Assembly (NCBI GenBank): GCA_034359265.1
Contig: CP136893.1
Location: 45,891,501-45,955,500 of the forward strand
Direction of reading: 5' to 3'
Source of the DNA: Canna indica
Lineage: Eukaryota > Streptophyta > Magnoliopsida > Zingiberales > Cannaceae
DNA: 64,000 nucleotides
The notes under the pieces were generated by a model. That model saw nothing but the letters and a program-made list of their open reading frames with translations. It was not told the origin of the DNA and did no database searches. Below are positions 33,370 to 43,684 of the stretch, one piece after another. The translations under genes were made by a program, and so were the position numbers. How positions within the stretch are numbered: position 1 is the stretch's first letter; the number at the start of each line of letters is the position of its first letter.

Positions 33370-33975
33370 AGGCAGGGGAATCACTCATGGTGGGCCCCGA
33401 CCTGGTTGAGGAGGCGGTAGAAAAAGTAAAGGTCATTAAGGAAAGACTGCTGGCGGCTCAGAGTCGACAGAAAATGTATGCCGACATAAAGGCCAAGGAA
33501 TTGGAATTTGCAGAGGGTGACTTAGTATTCCTGAAGGTCTCTCCTATGAAAGGGGTGGTCCGGTTTGGGAAGAAGGAGAAATTGAGCCCTAGATACATTG
33601 GACCTTTTCCCGTTCTCAAGCGGAGGGGCGAAGTGGCCTATGAGTTGGCATTGCCTCCTAGCCTGAGCAGAGTGCACCCAGTCTTTCATGTATCCATGTT
33701 GCGGAAGTATGTAAAGGATGATTCGCATGTGATCGAGCCCTCTTCTATCGAGGTAGATTCAGCCATCGCATTTGAGGAAAGGTCGGTGGAGATTCATGAC
33801 CACCAGATCAGGAAGCTAAGGTCCAAAGAAATTTCCCTTGTAAAGGTCAAATGGGAGAACCATTCCGGGCAAGAGGCCACATGGGAGGTAGAGCAAGACG
33901 TGAGAGAGCGCTACCCTTCATTGTTCAAGGAGTCAGTAAGTCCTTATTATTTAAGTAAATTCGAGGATGAATTTC
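33370..33975 (+). pseudogene. Gypsy(+) integrase C-terminus and chromodomain
   Basis: After the deletion the frame continues EAGESLMVGPDLVEEAVEKVKVIKERLLAAQSRQK, then the GPF-type module (YIGPFPVLKRRGEVAYELALPP) and VHPVFHVSMLRKYV. The chromodomain-like end HDHQIRKLRSKEISLVKVKWENHSGQEATWEVEQDVRERYP marks the chromovirus group, where it directs integration to heterochromatin. Confidence 0.9.
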
Positions 33976-33980
33976 CCGTA

Positions 33981-33990
33981 AGGGGGGAAG
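33981..33990 (+). other. Gypsy(+) polypurine tract
   Basis: AGGGGGGAAG three bases before the 3' LTR; the same tract precedes the LTR of the minus copy at 39656-39670. Confidence 0.9.
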
Positions 33991-33992
33991 GT

Positions 33993-36537
33993 TGTAAGAC
34001 CCGAAAAAACAAAGAAAAAAAGGTTTCCTATTATAAAAATCTATTTTGGTGCAGCGCGTCGGACCCGGGGGTAGTCCAGTCGAGCCTCAGGATCGCCTCG
34101 AGTGAAAAGGTATGACTCAGCTAATGAATCATGAAGTCTATTTGGATAATTAACTTTCCTTTTATAAAATCATACCTTAAATTAAGTTAACTTGAGTCAT
34201 ATTATGGGTTGAGTCGGAACCCAAGTTGAGTTCGGGTTTAGTCGAGGTTTGAGTGCGAGTTAAGTGAGTCAAGAGGCCTCATTTGGAAAGCTAGATGAGG
34301 GATTAAAACCCTCATCTTGCAGCCGTGTGGCTCATTCATTGAGCCGCACAAGGCAGCAAGGGAGAAAGAGGAGGAGCAAGAGAGAAAAAGGGGAGGCACT
34401 ACTCGGATTCTTGGTCGGAGATCTTGCCATTGCCGGAGCCGATCACTTCGAGGATGTGGGGATCTTCTTCCTCACTATTTTCTCTTCTTAAAAAGGTGAG
34501 TGGTTAAGGCTTTAACAGTTTGGGGGAGGCGGGTGGCCGAACCCTAGATGCTAGGTTGAGTTCTCGCATTTTTCCAACGATCTATGATTTCAACGATAGG
34601 TACTCACTGTTTTACGATGTTTTTGTTGGATCTCGCTGTTTTAACCATCGATTTGAGTATTTTAGGGGCTACTGAGTCATAGGAAAAGGGGAAAGGTCAT
34701 GCTGAAATTTTTCCCGATTCCCTTGACGGCAAGAAGGCCCTTAGATGCCCTATACCACTGTTTTGATTCAATCCTTTGAATTCCTTGCGTAACATGAAGC
34801 ATGCCCCCCTCTAAAACCACTTGAAGTGGCCGAATGAAGCCTAAGATTCATGAAGAGGGTCGGCCAAAGGGTGAGGGGAAGGGTAAGTTGATCTTTGGTA
34901 TTTAAGAAGTACGTGGAATTGAAGAGACAAAGTATAGTTAATGTCTCTTCCATCTTTTCCTACCCCAAGGACCTTGGCCAAGCAAGGTTTCCCTTGCTCA
35001 TGGTTTCGCCCAAGGTTGGGGAGAGGAGGAGAGATTTGCCTTAGATGGAAAGTTCATGATCTTAGGGATCACATAAGGATATGACAATACTTAGGAAGAA
35101 CACCAAACTTAGCAAGTAGCTTAACCGATTTGAATTGTAGAAATGCTAGATTGTATCCATACTTAGCATTTGATCCTTAAACTTGGATGTTGACAATGTT
35201 ACCATGTTTTATAATTCATACTTGTTATTTAAATTATTACTACCTTGCAATGCTAGATAGTTGCTCCTTATTGTGCTACTATTCCTAAGGTAGTATAAGA
35301 ATGGTTAGGTATGTGCATTATGATTAAATATGGTGAATGATGTAATATTTGAGCATTTTTCTTTCCATTATACATGCTGCCCTAAATGTCCTTGGATGGT
35401 ATTCCAAGGATGACTCATGGAAATTCTCACCTAAGACAGTGTAAAAAAAGCTAGGTAACATGTAAGGTGTCACTAGATGTTCATAGCACATTTATGAAAA
35501 CCTAGATATGAGATCATCACACTTCTATGACTGCTTGTACATCCTGGAAACTTAGAGATTGTAGGTGCATATATACTAACAGGGGTGGCATGAATTGTTG
35601 ACCTGGTAGCCGGACATGGCTAGATACGGGCAAAGGCCCGAAGTGTATATATATATATGGAAACCCTAGGATTTTGATTGTGTAATGTGCTTGTGATGGT
35701 CCGCCGAGGAGCGAGGAGGTTGGAAATAACCAATGCTCAGCTCGGCCAGTTGGGTCTAGAGGTGCGCCAGCGGGCCCGCTAGGTGCCAGACCCCAATTGG
35801 GTGAGACTAGCTATCCTTACCCTAGACGGTGTCCGGAGACTAGTGGCCATCCTAGTCGACGGCCCAAGATTGTTTGCCTGCATCTTGAGATGATACTACC
35901 TGATATGGTAGGGCCGGCTGTAGCCGGGATATATTGCTATGAGTAAGCCCAAGGGCCAGATGCCAGAGGCTTGATAATCGAAGGTGACAGGTTATCATGT
36001 ACAGTTGGTACTGATGGATCCGTTGAGGGTCTGTAATTGTATTAGAAACACACTCTACCTCCTTGTACATTCCTTTATTGCCTTGTATGATATATATGCA
36101 GGTCTGAGGATTATGTGGAGGTTCATTTGAGCCACTCACTGAGTCCCAAGTAGACTCACAGTTTATATTTTATTTTGCAGAGCATGAGCAGTAGCTTGGT
36201 GTCGACATGGTGCAGCTGGAGGGCGGAGGCGGTGCCATATCACGTAGCGGCGTCCATGAGTCTTAGACTAGTCCTAGTTATGTTGGTTTTATTTCTGCAC
36301 TGACGATTATCTTTGAAAAGAATTGTAAAACTTGATATTTAACCATTTGGATTTGATGTTGATGTTTCTTCTTATTTTGAAAAACTTATATATATTGTGA
36401 CTTGCAAACTTTTTATAAAGTATGTTAAGTTTCTTTCAGTCGATATGTTTTGGTTTCTTGATGTCAGTGTAGACAGTAGGCTACAGGGCAGGACGTGGGC
36501 CCTGGCCGGTCACACTACCCTCAGTCGGGGTGTGACA
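33993..36537 (+). repeat. Gypsy(+) 3' LTR
   Basis: 2545 bp and near-identical to 26479-29017, with small indels in the A-run at its start. Donor-like AAAAG|GTGAGTGG is at 34496, the acceptor-like TTTTGCAG near 36180. Confidence 0.96.
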
Positions 36538-36542
36538 GAGTG

Positions 36543-37285
36543 TTAGTCATCTTAGGAACCCAAGTGATTCTAGCATGAGGGTTCCTCCTTAGTGCACAAT
36601 CTCTAGCCATATGACCAAAAATTTTACATGAGAAACAACTTCCATTAAATTTTCTTGTGCTATGTGTGTGAGCATGGAAGTGTGCGAGCATGATTGTTTG
36701 ATGACTTCCTTGCATGTACAACCTTGGGCATGACATTTTGTAAGGTTGTTATTTTTTCATTTAGCATGCAAAGTTTCTTCTTTAAGTTTAGCATGCTATC
36801 ATTCAAGTGCTCTACTTGATCACTTAAGAACTTATTTTCATTCTCTAATTTTTTGTTTTCATTTTCTAAGTTTTTCTTAGCATCATGTAAGGCATGCTTT
36901 TCTTCCTTAAGGTTATCTACTTCTTTTCTTAATGCATTGCATGAAAGTAGGAAGTTATCATTTTCAAGCTCTAAAGATTTGTTGTCCTTTTTAAGCTCTT
37001 TAAACTTTTTCCTAATAACATTAAATTCATCATGCATTTGATCAAATTCACTTTCTAGTTCTTCTAGCGTAAATGAAAGCTCGCCAAAAATAAATCTTAC
37101 CTCGTTATCATTTGCCATGAGGCAAAGATTTGCCTTTTCAATTTTGGAGTCTTCTTCACTTGACGAAGACTCGTTTCATCCCAAGAAGCCATCATCGTCT
37201 TCTTCTTCTTCTTGTATTTGTCTTTCTTGTGAGGGTTGGAGGTAGAAGCCATCTTGAGGAATGGGCAATCCTTCCTTAGGTGCCC
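36543..37285 (-). pseudogene. Copia A gag, C-terminal part
   Basis: On the minus strand a half zinc knuckle (GHLRKDCPFL, near 37265-37285) is followed by a Lys-rich stretch, a long coiled coil (LEELESEFDQMHDEFNVIRKKFKEL..., 36700-37100) and a second zinc knuckle CFSCKIFGHMARDC (near 36600-36640). It then reaches the gypsy insertion at the WVP motif. The N-terminal capsid part and the first two Cys of knuckle 1 are missing, lost at the junction with the LTR fragment at 37290. Confidence 0.85.
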
Positions 37286-38052
37286 GATTTGTTGGGTGAA
37301 ATGGTCATACTAGAGGGGGGTGAATAGTGTGTTAACTAAATAATTAGTCTAAATTCAATTTTAATCATTTCTTAGATTACGTAGGAAATTTATAATTCAA
37401 CGATTAAATGCGGAAGCAAGTAATGAAGATAAATAATGCGATACATAAAGAGAAACAATGCTAATACAATTGTTTATAGTGGTTCGGCCCCAATGCCTAC
37501 TCCACTACCTAAGCACCCCGCTTAGGATTTCCAAAATAGGTTTTACTAGATTAATTGGAGTTTCCCTTACAACGAGGACTTTGCACCGGAAAGTCTCCGC
37601 TCTCCAACTGGAGGCACTTCTACACCCGGAAGTATCCCACCTTCCTACCAAGAGCACTTTCCCACCTCAGCTTAAGGGACAACTAGAACTAATCCTTGTA
37701 ATCACTAAGTATACACAAGTGGCTTTACTCCTTCTACACCAAGGATACCACTCAATCACAAGACCTAACACTTGGTCTTCTTACAAGCTCAAATATAAAG
37801 AAATAAACAACAAAATACAATAATAAATGGAGCAATAAATCAAACAATAAATTACTTAGTTCCACAACAAGATTCCTAGCTTCCTCTTGATACCTTTGAT
37901 GATGAAACAATGAAAGTAAGACTCAATCAAAGGGATGAGATATCAAAGCTAGGGTTTTTCCAAGAATTGACTCGAAAGCTTGGATTTGATCAAGGAAGGC
38001 TCTATGAAGTGTAAGAGCGATCAAAAGTATCTAAGGAAGGCTTAGGCTTGGG

Positions 38053-38060
38053 TATTTATA
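38053..38060 (-). promoter_or_regulatory. LTR TATA box, family B fragment
   Basis: TATAAATA on the minus strand within GGCTATATAAATACCC; position relative to the palindrome cluster is as in the other copies. Confidence 0.55.
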
Positions 38061-38340
38061 TAGCCAAGAAGAAATAGAATGAAATGGGCGGCTCAACGGG
38101 TGGAAAATTAGTCGTTTCCGTAGTTTGGTTGCTTGTCGGTCGATCGTCGGTCGACCGACCGATCGACCGCCCAGCGATCGCTGGCTCTCTATGAGTTAAT
38201 CACACTGTTCGGTCGACCAAATGAGTCGCGACTTCAACGATCCGCAATCCGGTCGACCAATCGGTCGATCAAAAATTAGACAGACTGGGCAGACAACTAG
38301 TTTGCTTGGTTTTCTTTGCTTGTTTGGGTTCCGTCTTCGC

Positions 38341-38430
38341 TAAGTCTACTTATATAACATTTATTAACTTTAAGTCTACTTATCTAACATTTACTAACTT
38401 TAAGTCTACTTATCTAACATTTACTAACTT
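38341..38430. repeat. 30-bp tandem repeat, three copies
   Basis: Unit TAAGTCTACTTATCTAACAT plus TTACTAACTT, three consecutive units. The second and third are identical and the first differs at two sites. Confidence 0.97.
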
Positions 38431-38590
38431 AAGTTAATAACTTTAAAACATAATTGTTATATAAGGATTACTCCCATTTGGATTCAATAAAAATATCTAA
38501 AAAATCAAAATCCTTAAGAATCAAAATCTAGTTTTTGGGGTCTAGTACAAATTTTCCGAAAACGGAAATTTCCTAATCTCCCGGGTCAAA

Positions 38591-38726
38591 TATGGGTATG
38601 CTAAAGGCTTCCAAAAAATCCTTAAAAATACCTCGTTATCTAGTTTTCACTCAAAGAATATGGGTATGCTAAAGGCTTCCAAAAAATCCTTAAAAATACC
38701 TCGTTATCTAGTTTTCACTCAAAGAA
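38591..38726. repeat. Perfect 68-bp tandem duplication
   Basis: 38591-38658 and 38659-38726 are identical, beginning TATGGGTATGCTAAAGGC. The second unit ends exactly where gypsy LTR sequence begins. Confidence 0.97.
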
Positions 38727-39655
38727 CCTTGAGCAGGCATGCCTTGCTCGGCCGAGCCTACAAGGGTAGGAGAAAAGGAGTTTTTGACCGTGAACCCTAT
38801 CAACTAAGCTTGTGACCTACCATAGATAAATTTTAGATCAAGTTCTTTCCCCCATCTTGAACAAGGTTCCCCTTGGTCGGCCGAGCCCTCAAAGCACTAG
38901 GGAGAAGGAATCTTGATCATCTACTACATCAATTGAATCCCGAATCTACATGAATTTAAATTTAACTGATCTAAAGGAGTTTAAACCAAGCGAGGGAATT
39001 GGAGAAAATTTCGGCATGACCTTTCCTCTTTTCCCTCTACTCGGCCGGTCCCTAGAACATCAAAATCTGAACATTTAAATCAAATCTAATACATCAAAGG
39101 TTTAAAAATAGCGGAGAGATCGAAGAAATACCATGAATCGATACGAACAACGACAAAAACCTTCGATCTAGCACCCTAGTTGGTTTCACCACTTGCCTCA
39201 CCATGCGATCCAAAACTTAACCACTCACCTCGATTATGGAAGAGAAAGGGATGGACATTGGCGATCTCAATCCTTTCGACGACGAAATAATTTCCGGCGC
39301 CGACCCAAGATCTCCCCTCTTCCCTCTCATGCTCGGGCTGCGTGCGGCTATAGATGAGGGGTTTTATTCCCTCATCTACCATTTACCTAAATGCCCTTCA
39401 TCATAACTTAGCCCCTACTCGACTCAATCCGAGTCTGATTCGGGCTCCGCTTCGATCCGCATACACGATTCGAACTCGACTCTAATAAGACATCTAATGC
39501 TTAAAAGAAAATGATCATTTAACCAATTAAACTTCATAGGTCGAGTTATACCTTCTACTCGAGGCGATTCCATGGCTCGACCCGACTAACCCCTGGCCTG
39601 GTGCGCTGCACCAAAATAGATTATTTTTTTATATTAGGAAACCTCGCGTCTTACA
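38727..39655 (-). repeat. Gypsy(-) 3' LTR, truncated
   Basis: The first 930 bp or so of the LTR (minus strand, from TGTAAGACGCGAGG at 39655). It parallels 62695-63688 closely (GCATGCCTTGCTCGGCCGAG block, donor-like CCACTCAC on the plus strand near 39220). The rest of the LTR is absent and replaced by the family B copia fragment. Confidence 0.88.
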
Positions 39656-39699
39656 ACCTTCCCCCCTTAAGGGAAATTTGTCCTCGAATTTTGTTGAAT

Positions 39700-41042
39700 T
39701 ATAAAGACTTACCGGCTCTTCAAACTAGGAAAGGTAACGCTCTCTCATGTCTCGCTCTACCTCCCAAGTGGCTTCTCGCCCGGAGTGGTGCTCCCATCTA
39801 ACTTTTACCAAGGAAATTTCCTTGGACCTCAGCTTCCTGATCTGTCAGTCAAGTATCCCCACTGTCCTCTCCTCATACGATACCGCCGTGCCCACCTCAA
39901 CCACAGTCAGCTCGATCACGTGAGACTCATCCCTCACATATCTCGGGAGCATTGACACATGAAAAACTAGGTGAACTCTGCTCAGGCTAGGAGGCAAAGC
40001 CAGTTCGTAAGCCACTGCACCTCTCTGCTTGAGAATAGGGAAAGGCCCAATAAACCTAGGGCTCAACTTCCCCTTCTTTCCAAACCAGACTACCCCTTTC
40101 ATGGGGGAAACCTTCAGGAGCACCAAGTCGCCCTAAGCAAACTCCAACTCTCTGGCCTACTTATCGATATACATTTTCTGACGACTCTGGGCCTCCAGCA
40201 ATCTTTCCTTTATAATTTTCAACTTCTCTACCACTTCCTCAACCAGATCAGGACCCACCATGAGTGATTCTCCGGCCTCAAACCAGCCCACAAGAGACCT
40301 ACACCGCCACCCATACAAGGTCTCGAAAGGAGCCATGCCAATGCTAATGTGATAGCTATTGTTGTAGTCGAACTCGATCAATGGTAGGTGTTTCTCCCAC
40401 CCGCCGGCCATATCCAGGACACACACCCTCAGCATATCTTCCAAGGTTTGGATGGTCCTCTCTAACTATCTGTCCGTCTACGGATAGAAAGCTGTGCTGA
40501 AGCGCACCTGGGTACCCAAGGCTTCTTGGAAGGACTGCCAAAATTGAGCTGTGAACTGGGTACCGTGATCAGATATGATCATCATTGGGGTATCATGGTA
40601 TGCCACAATCGTGTCCAAGAATAGTCTGGCGTACTGCTTCGCAGAAAAGGTTGTCTTGATGGATATGAAATGGTCGGTCTTTGTCAATCTGTCAACCACC
40701 ACCCAAGTAGAATCAAAATTGTCTCTTGACTTAGGCATCCCTATCACTAGATCCATGGTGATCTTCTCCCACTTTCACCTGGGAACCTCTAGGTTTTGCA
40801 ATAGCCCCGCGGGCTTCAGGTATTCAACCTTTACCTATTGGCAGACCAAACACTTGGATACGAATTACGCAACCACACTTTTCATGCCCTTCCACCAGTA
40901 ATGCTGCCTTAAATCTCGGTACATTTTGGTGGCTCCCGGATGCATCGTATAAGTTGAGCGATGACCCAGTTCTAGGACTTGCCTGCGCACCTCTGCCATA
41001 TCAGGCACCACGATTTGGTCTCTGAACCTCAGGACACGACCT
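39700..41042 (-). pseudogene. Gypsy(-) integrase and chromodomain
   Basis: Minus strand from 41042: VLRFRDQIVVPD, the zinc-binding part (HRSTYTMHPGATKMYRDLRQHYWWKGMK), core TMDLVIGMPKS (first catalytic Asp intact), [57 protein letters not shown], and the chromodomain end QIRKLRSKEISLVKVRWEHHSGREATWEVE near 39700-39845. Stops include TGA at about 39844 and others near 40465, 40780 and 40825. It keeps the 23 bp that gypsy(+) lost. Confidence 0.88.
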
Positions 41043-43684
41043 TTCCATTCTGATCGCAGGAAGGCCTATTCAAAATGAATGGGTCCGGTAAAGTTTCTCC
41101 CTCCAATAGTCCCTTCAAAAGGAAGGAAGTAGGCAAGCAGGTAAAAAGAGATCTCTTTGGTTTCGGGTTCTAGAAGAAGGTTTATAGGATGTAGAGTGCC
41201 TAAAGTATGGATACCTGGCATGTGATGAAAACCAAACTTGCGCTCCAAGCATGGGATAAGAAATGTTTCAGAAAAGCTGGAGACATAGTTTAGATATGCA
41301 GAAATGAACGAAATTCAAGACTTGCTCCAAATGGATCCCCTCAATTCTCAGCTTGTTGATGAAGAAAAAGAGAGCTAAAATAGAGATTATCTGAGGTCCT
41401 CGCCCAGGAGGCAAGAATCTCGAGTCCAATGGCTCCATCTTGGTGACAGCAACAAATGGTTTTTCTACGCCTCCATTCATGCTTGGAGAGCCCAGAAGGC
41501 GTCGAAGGGTGTACGGAGAGGGAATCATTATCGTCTTTCTAAAGGACGGGGATTTTTGTGTATTGCTTTTCAGACGCTAACTTGACTTCACTCACTTCAG
41601 AGACGGAAAAAGAAAAAGGGGCGAAGCGCATTCATACCCGTCATAGTAATTTAGTTCTAGTTTCTTGATCGTCAAGATGATTCACAACATGTAAGACCTT
41701 ACATCTTCAGCAGTTTTAGGAGTTCATTCCTCGAGCAGGAACTAGTTGTATGAAATCCATGTAATTGGTTGTCCCTATCTGATGGCTTGAAAGCGTGTCA
41801 CACAAGAAAATCCTCCCTCTTATTTGATTCGAATTCGAATTCTAAATCACTTAGGACGACATGGCTTTCTAATATTAATTGAATGTCACCATTTAAGTGC
41901 ACTAACTCTATTATTTCATAGGCTTTATCATACTGGATAGCTTACATGTCTTAGAAAGCACTTAGGATCGCCATGGAAAGACTTATTTCTTCACACTGGC
42001 TTAGAATCTGACTTCTGAGATTCCAAAAAAGTAGGAGGCTGGGAATCTGTAGGACTAGAATTGCATGGGCTTAAGACTGCTCCTGCTCCTACAATGGAAA
42101 TAGGTTTTCTTAGCACTTAGACTAGAGGGCTACATATAACTAGATCACTGGGCACTGAAACTCTTATCATATGGGATGAGCCTATTGATACTTGGCCTTT
42201 CGCTACGATGCGCTGGTACAAGGAAGCACTTCTCAAAATAGAAATAAGGGTAACTGGCCAAAAAGGATAATCAAGGGTCGTAGCGGTAGTCTGCGGAGAT
42301 GTTTGGGATTGGATCTTTTCTTTAAGTATGGCTATGAAGAGTTCTATTTTCTGGTCCAAATCCAAACAAAATAAGTATAAGTAGAGGAGTAGCTCGCATA
42401 CATAGCATAATGGGTAGAGGCGACTTCCTTCTTTAGAATGTATTACCACACTCCACTGGAGGGCTTGGTTATTATAAAGCATACTACTCAGCACTTCTTC
42501 TGCGATGATGAACAACGTAGGAGTACCGGTTTCACTTTATTATGCGAGTAGCGGGTTCCTTTCTTTTCTTGTTCCTATGGCTTGTGTTCCTGTTACCGGT
42601 TCATACAACCTATTTTTGTTGTATGTCGGTTGCGGGTTCCCTCTCCCCTATAGCTTTTGTTTGAGATGAGCTTCCGGCTTTGAGCAGAGCCGAGAGCAGA
42701 TACAGGATCAGAGAAAGACCTCCTTGCTTTTCGAATAGCCGGCTTTGGCGATTGCACTTTCCCGTTCTTACAACATAGGGCTTGCATAAAGAGTAGTTGA
42801 AGAAGATGAGATGAGAGAGAGAAAGAAGTCCCACTTCGCTTTAAAGGATAGGGAGGCTAGTAGTTTTGATATATAATTGATGAAGACTCGACGTGCGTGT
42901 CCGACTCACCACGTCTAGGATTTGCTGCTTCCAGGTATGAAATGTCTGGTTTGCTAGAACCAGGATGGACTCAAGTTCAAGTTCATCTCTAACGATAGTC
43001 CGCGAGTGAAATACTTGGAACGAGAGGAATGTAGTAACTTGACTTGAAAGGACGAGCGGAAGCGGAATACAATACCTGCTGCGAGAGAAAGAAGGAGTGA
43101 AGAGGAAGGGTCAGGAATGAGACTGAGAAGGCTAGAGTGTAATACCTATTTCGAGTAGGAGAGAGGGGTGACAAGGTAAAGATGGAGTAAGGGCTTGTTG
43201 GAGCTGCAGAGCATAACGAATTGAAGCCAAAGGCGAATCAAGGTAGCTTGCCTGCCAAGCCTATAGGCGAAGGGACGAAGGATGGAGCAGTCGATCGTGC
43301 ACCTGTCGTGTGACCCGTTGGTCCTAAGCAATGTCTTTCGCGAAGCGACCCGCTTAGAAACTCCTTTTAGGGACAATGGAACTTCGATCTGATGCAGGTA
43401 TCCAATCCCGCCGTTGAGATGCCCAATGGATTCCAGGGCCTTGACAAATGGCCAGCCACCATTGATGTTAGAAGAGCAAAAGGCCCGGGGCATAGCAGGA
43501 TGAACCAATGTGAATGAGTGTAGGCTTCGTTGCCCGAACACGATTGGTGCTGACCACACTAGGTGCTACCTTGGTAGCAAGAGAGGCCAGGCGGTGACAA
43601 TTGAGAGGTTGTCACTGAGCATTCCGTCTCACATGAGAAGAGAGGTCAAATGGCAAGGCAAAAAAAAGGCCATACACCCGTGTT
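41043..43684. other. Foreign insert, probably mitochondrial DNA (NUMT)
   Basis: Gypsy pol stops at a Ser-Glu codon pair (43685) and resumes at the next codons (41042), so about 2640 bp have been inserted. The insert has no LTR, terminal repeat or evident target duplication. Its composition (purine/pyrimidine-strand blocks such as GAAAGAAGTCCCACTTCGC, balanced GC, no long AT tracts) looks like plant mitochondrial intergenic DNA. No mitochondrial gene could be named. The longest open frame (43146-43559, minus, 137 codons) is unrecognised. The origin is judged from texture only. Confidence 0.45.

Larger units (their letters stand above)
26479..36537 (+). mobile_element. Gypsy(+): full-length Ty3/gypsy chromovirus (Tekay-type), 10059 bp
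   Basis: LTRs 26479-29017 (2539 bp) and 33993-36537 (2545 bp) both run TGTAAGACCC...TGTGACA. Target duplication GAGTG is perfect (26474-26478, 36538-36542). The primer site TGGTATCAGAGC is at 29022-29033 and the purine tract at 33981-33990. Gag-pol runs in one frame from 29234 to 33369, in the order gag, protease, RT, RNase H, integrase, followed by a chromodomain-type end. It has ten in-frame stops, no frameshift before a 23-bp deletion at 33367, and an Asp-to-Tyr change at the first integrase catalytic residue. LTRs differ by only a few percent by eye, so this is the youngest large insertion in the window. Confidence 0.96.
21800..37289 (-). mobile_element. Copia A: SIRE-like Ty1/copia element, split by gypsy(+) and truncated at both ends
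   Basis: Minus-oriented. The 3' LTR (about 21800-22894) is followed by a purine tract and pol segments to 26478. A complete gypsy element (26479-36537) interrupts it, with target duplication GAGTG (26474-26478 and 36538-36542). The gag resumes to about 37285, where it is cut inside a zinc knuckle and joined to an LTR of a different copia family. Coding order on the minus strand is gag, protease, integrase, RT, RNase H, confirming copia. The 5' LTR, primer site and first part of gag are lost. Confidence 0.85.
37290..38726 (-). repeat. Copia LTR fragment, family B (as in 47477-48945)
   Basis: The low end TGTTGGGTGAAATGG is the LTR terminus, and 37479-37700 (GGTTCGGCCCCAATGCC, then CTAAGCACCCCGCTTAGG) matches 47667-47900 closely. 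TATA box at 38053-38060 and a GGTCGACC cluster at 38136-38278. Beyond about 38310 it diverges from the other LTRs, and the expected TGTTGGC start is missing. No internal sequence of its own is adjacent. Confidence 0.75.

Noticed and set aside
38341..38430. Regularly spaced 30-bp repeats as a CRISPR array
   Set aside because: The units are directly adjacent without spacers, and the context is plant LTR DNA.
43146..43559. 137-codon minus-strand frame in the foreign insert
   Set aside because: Not recognisable as any nuclear or organellar protein; kept only as part of the insert description.
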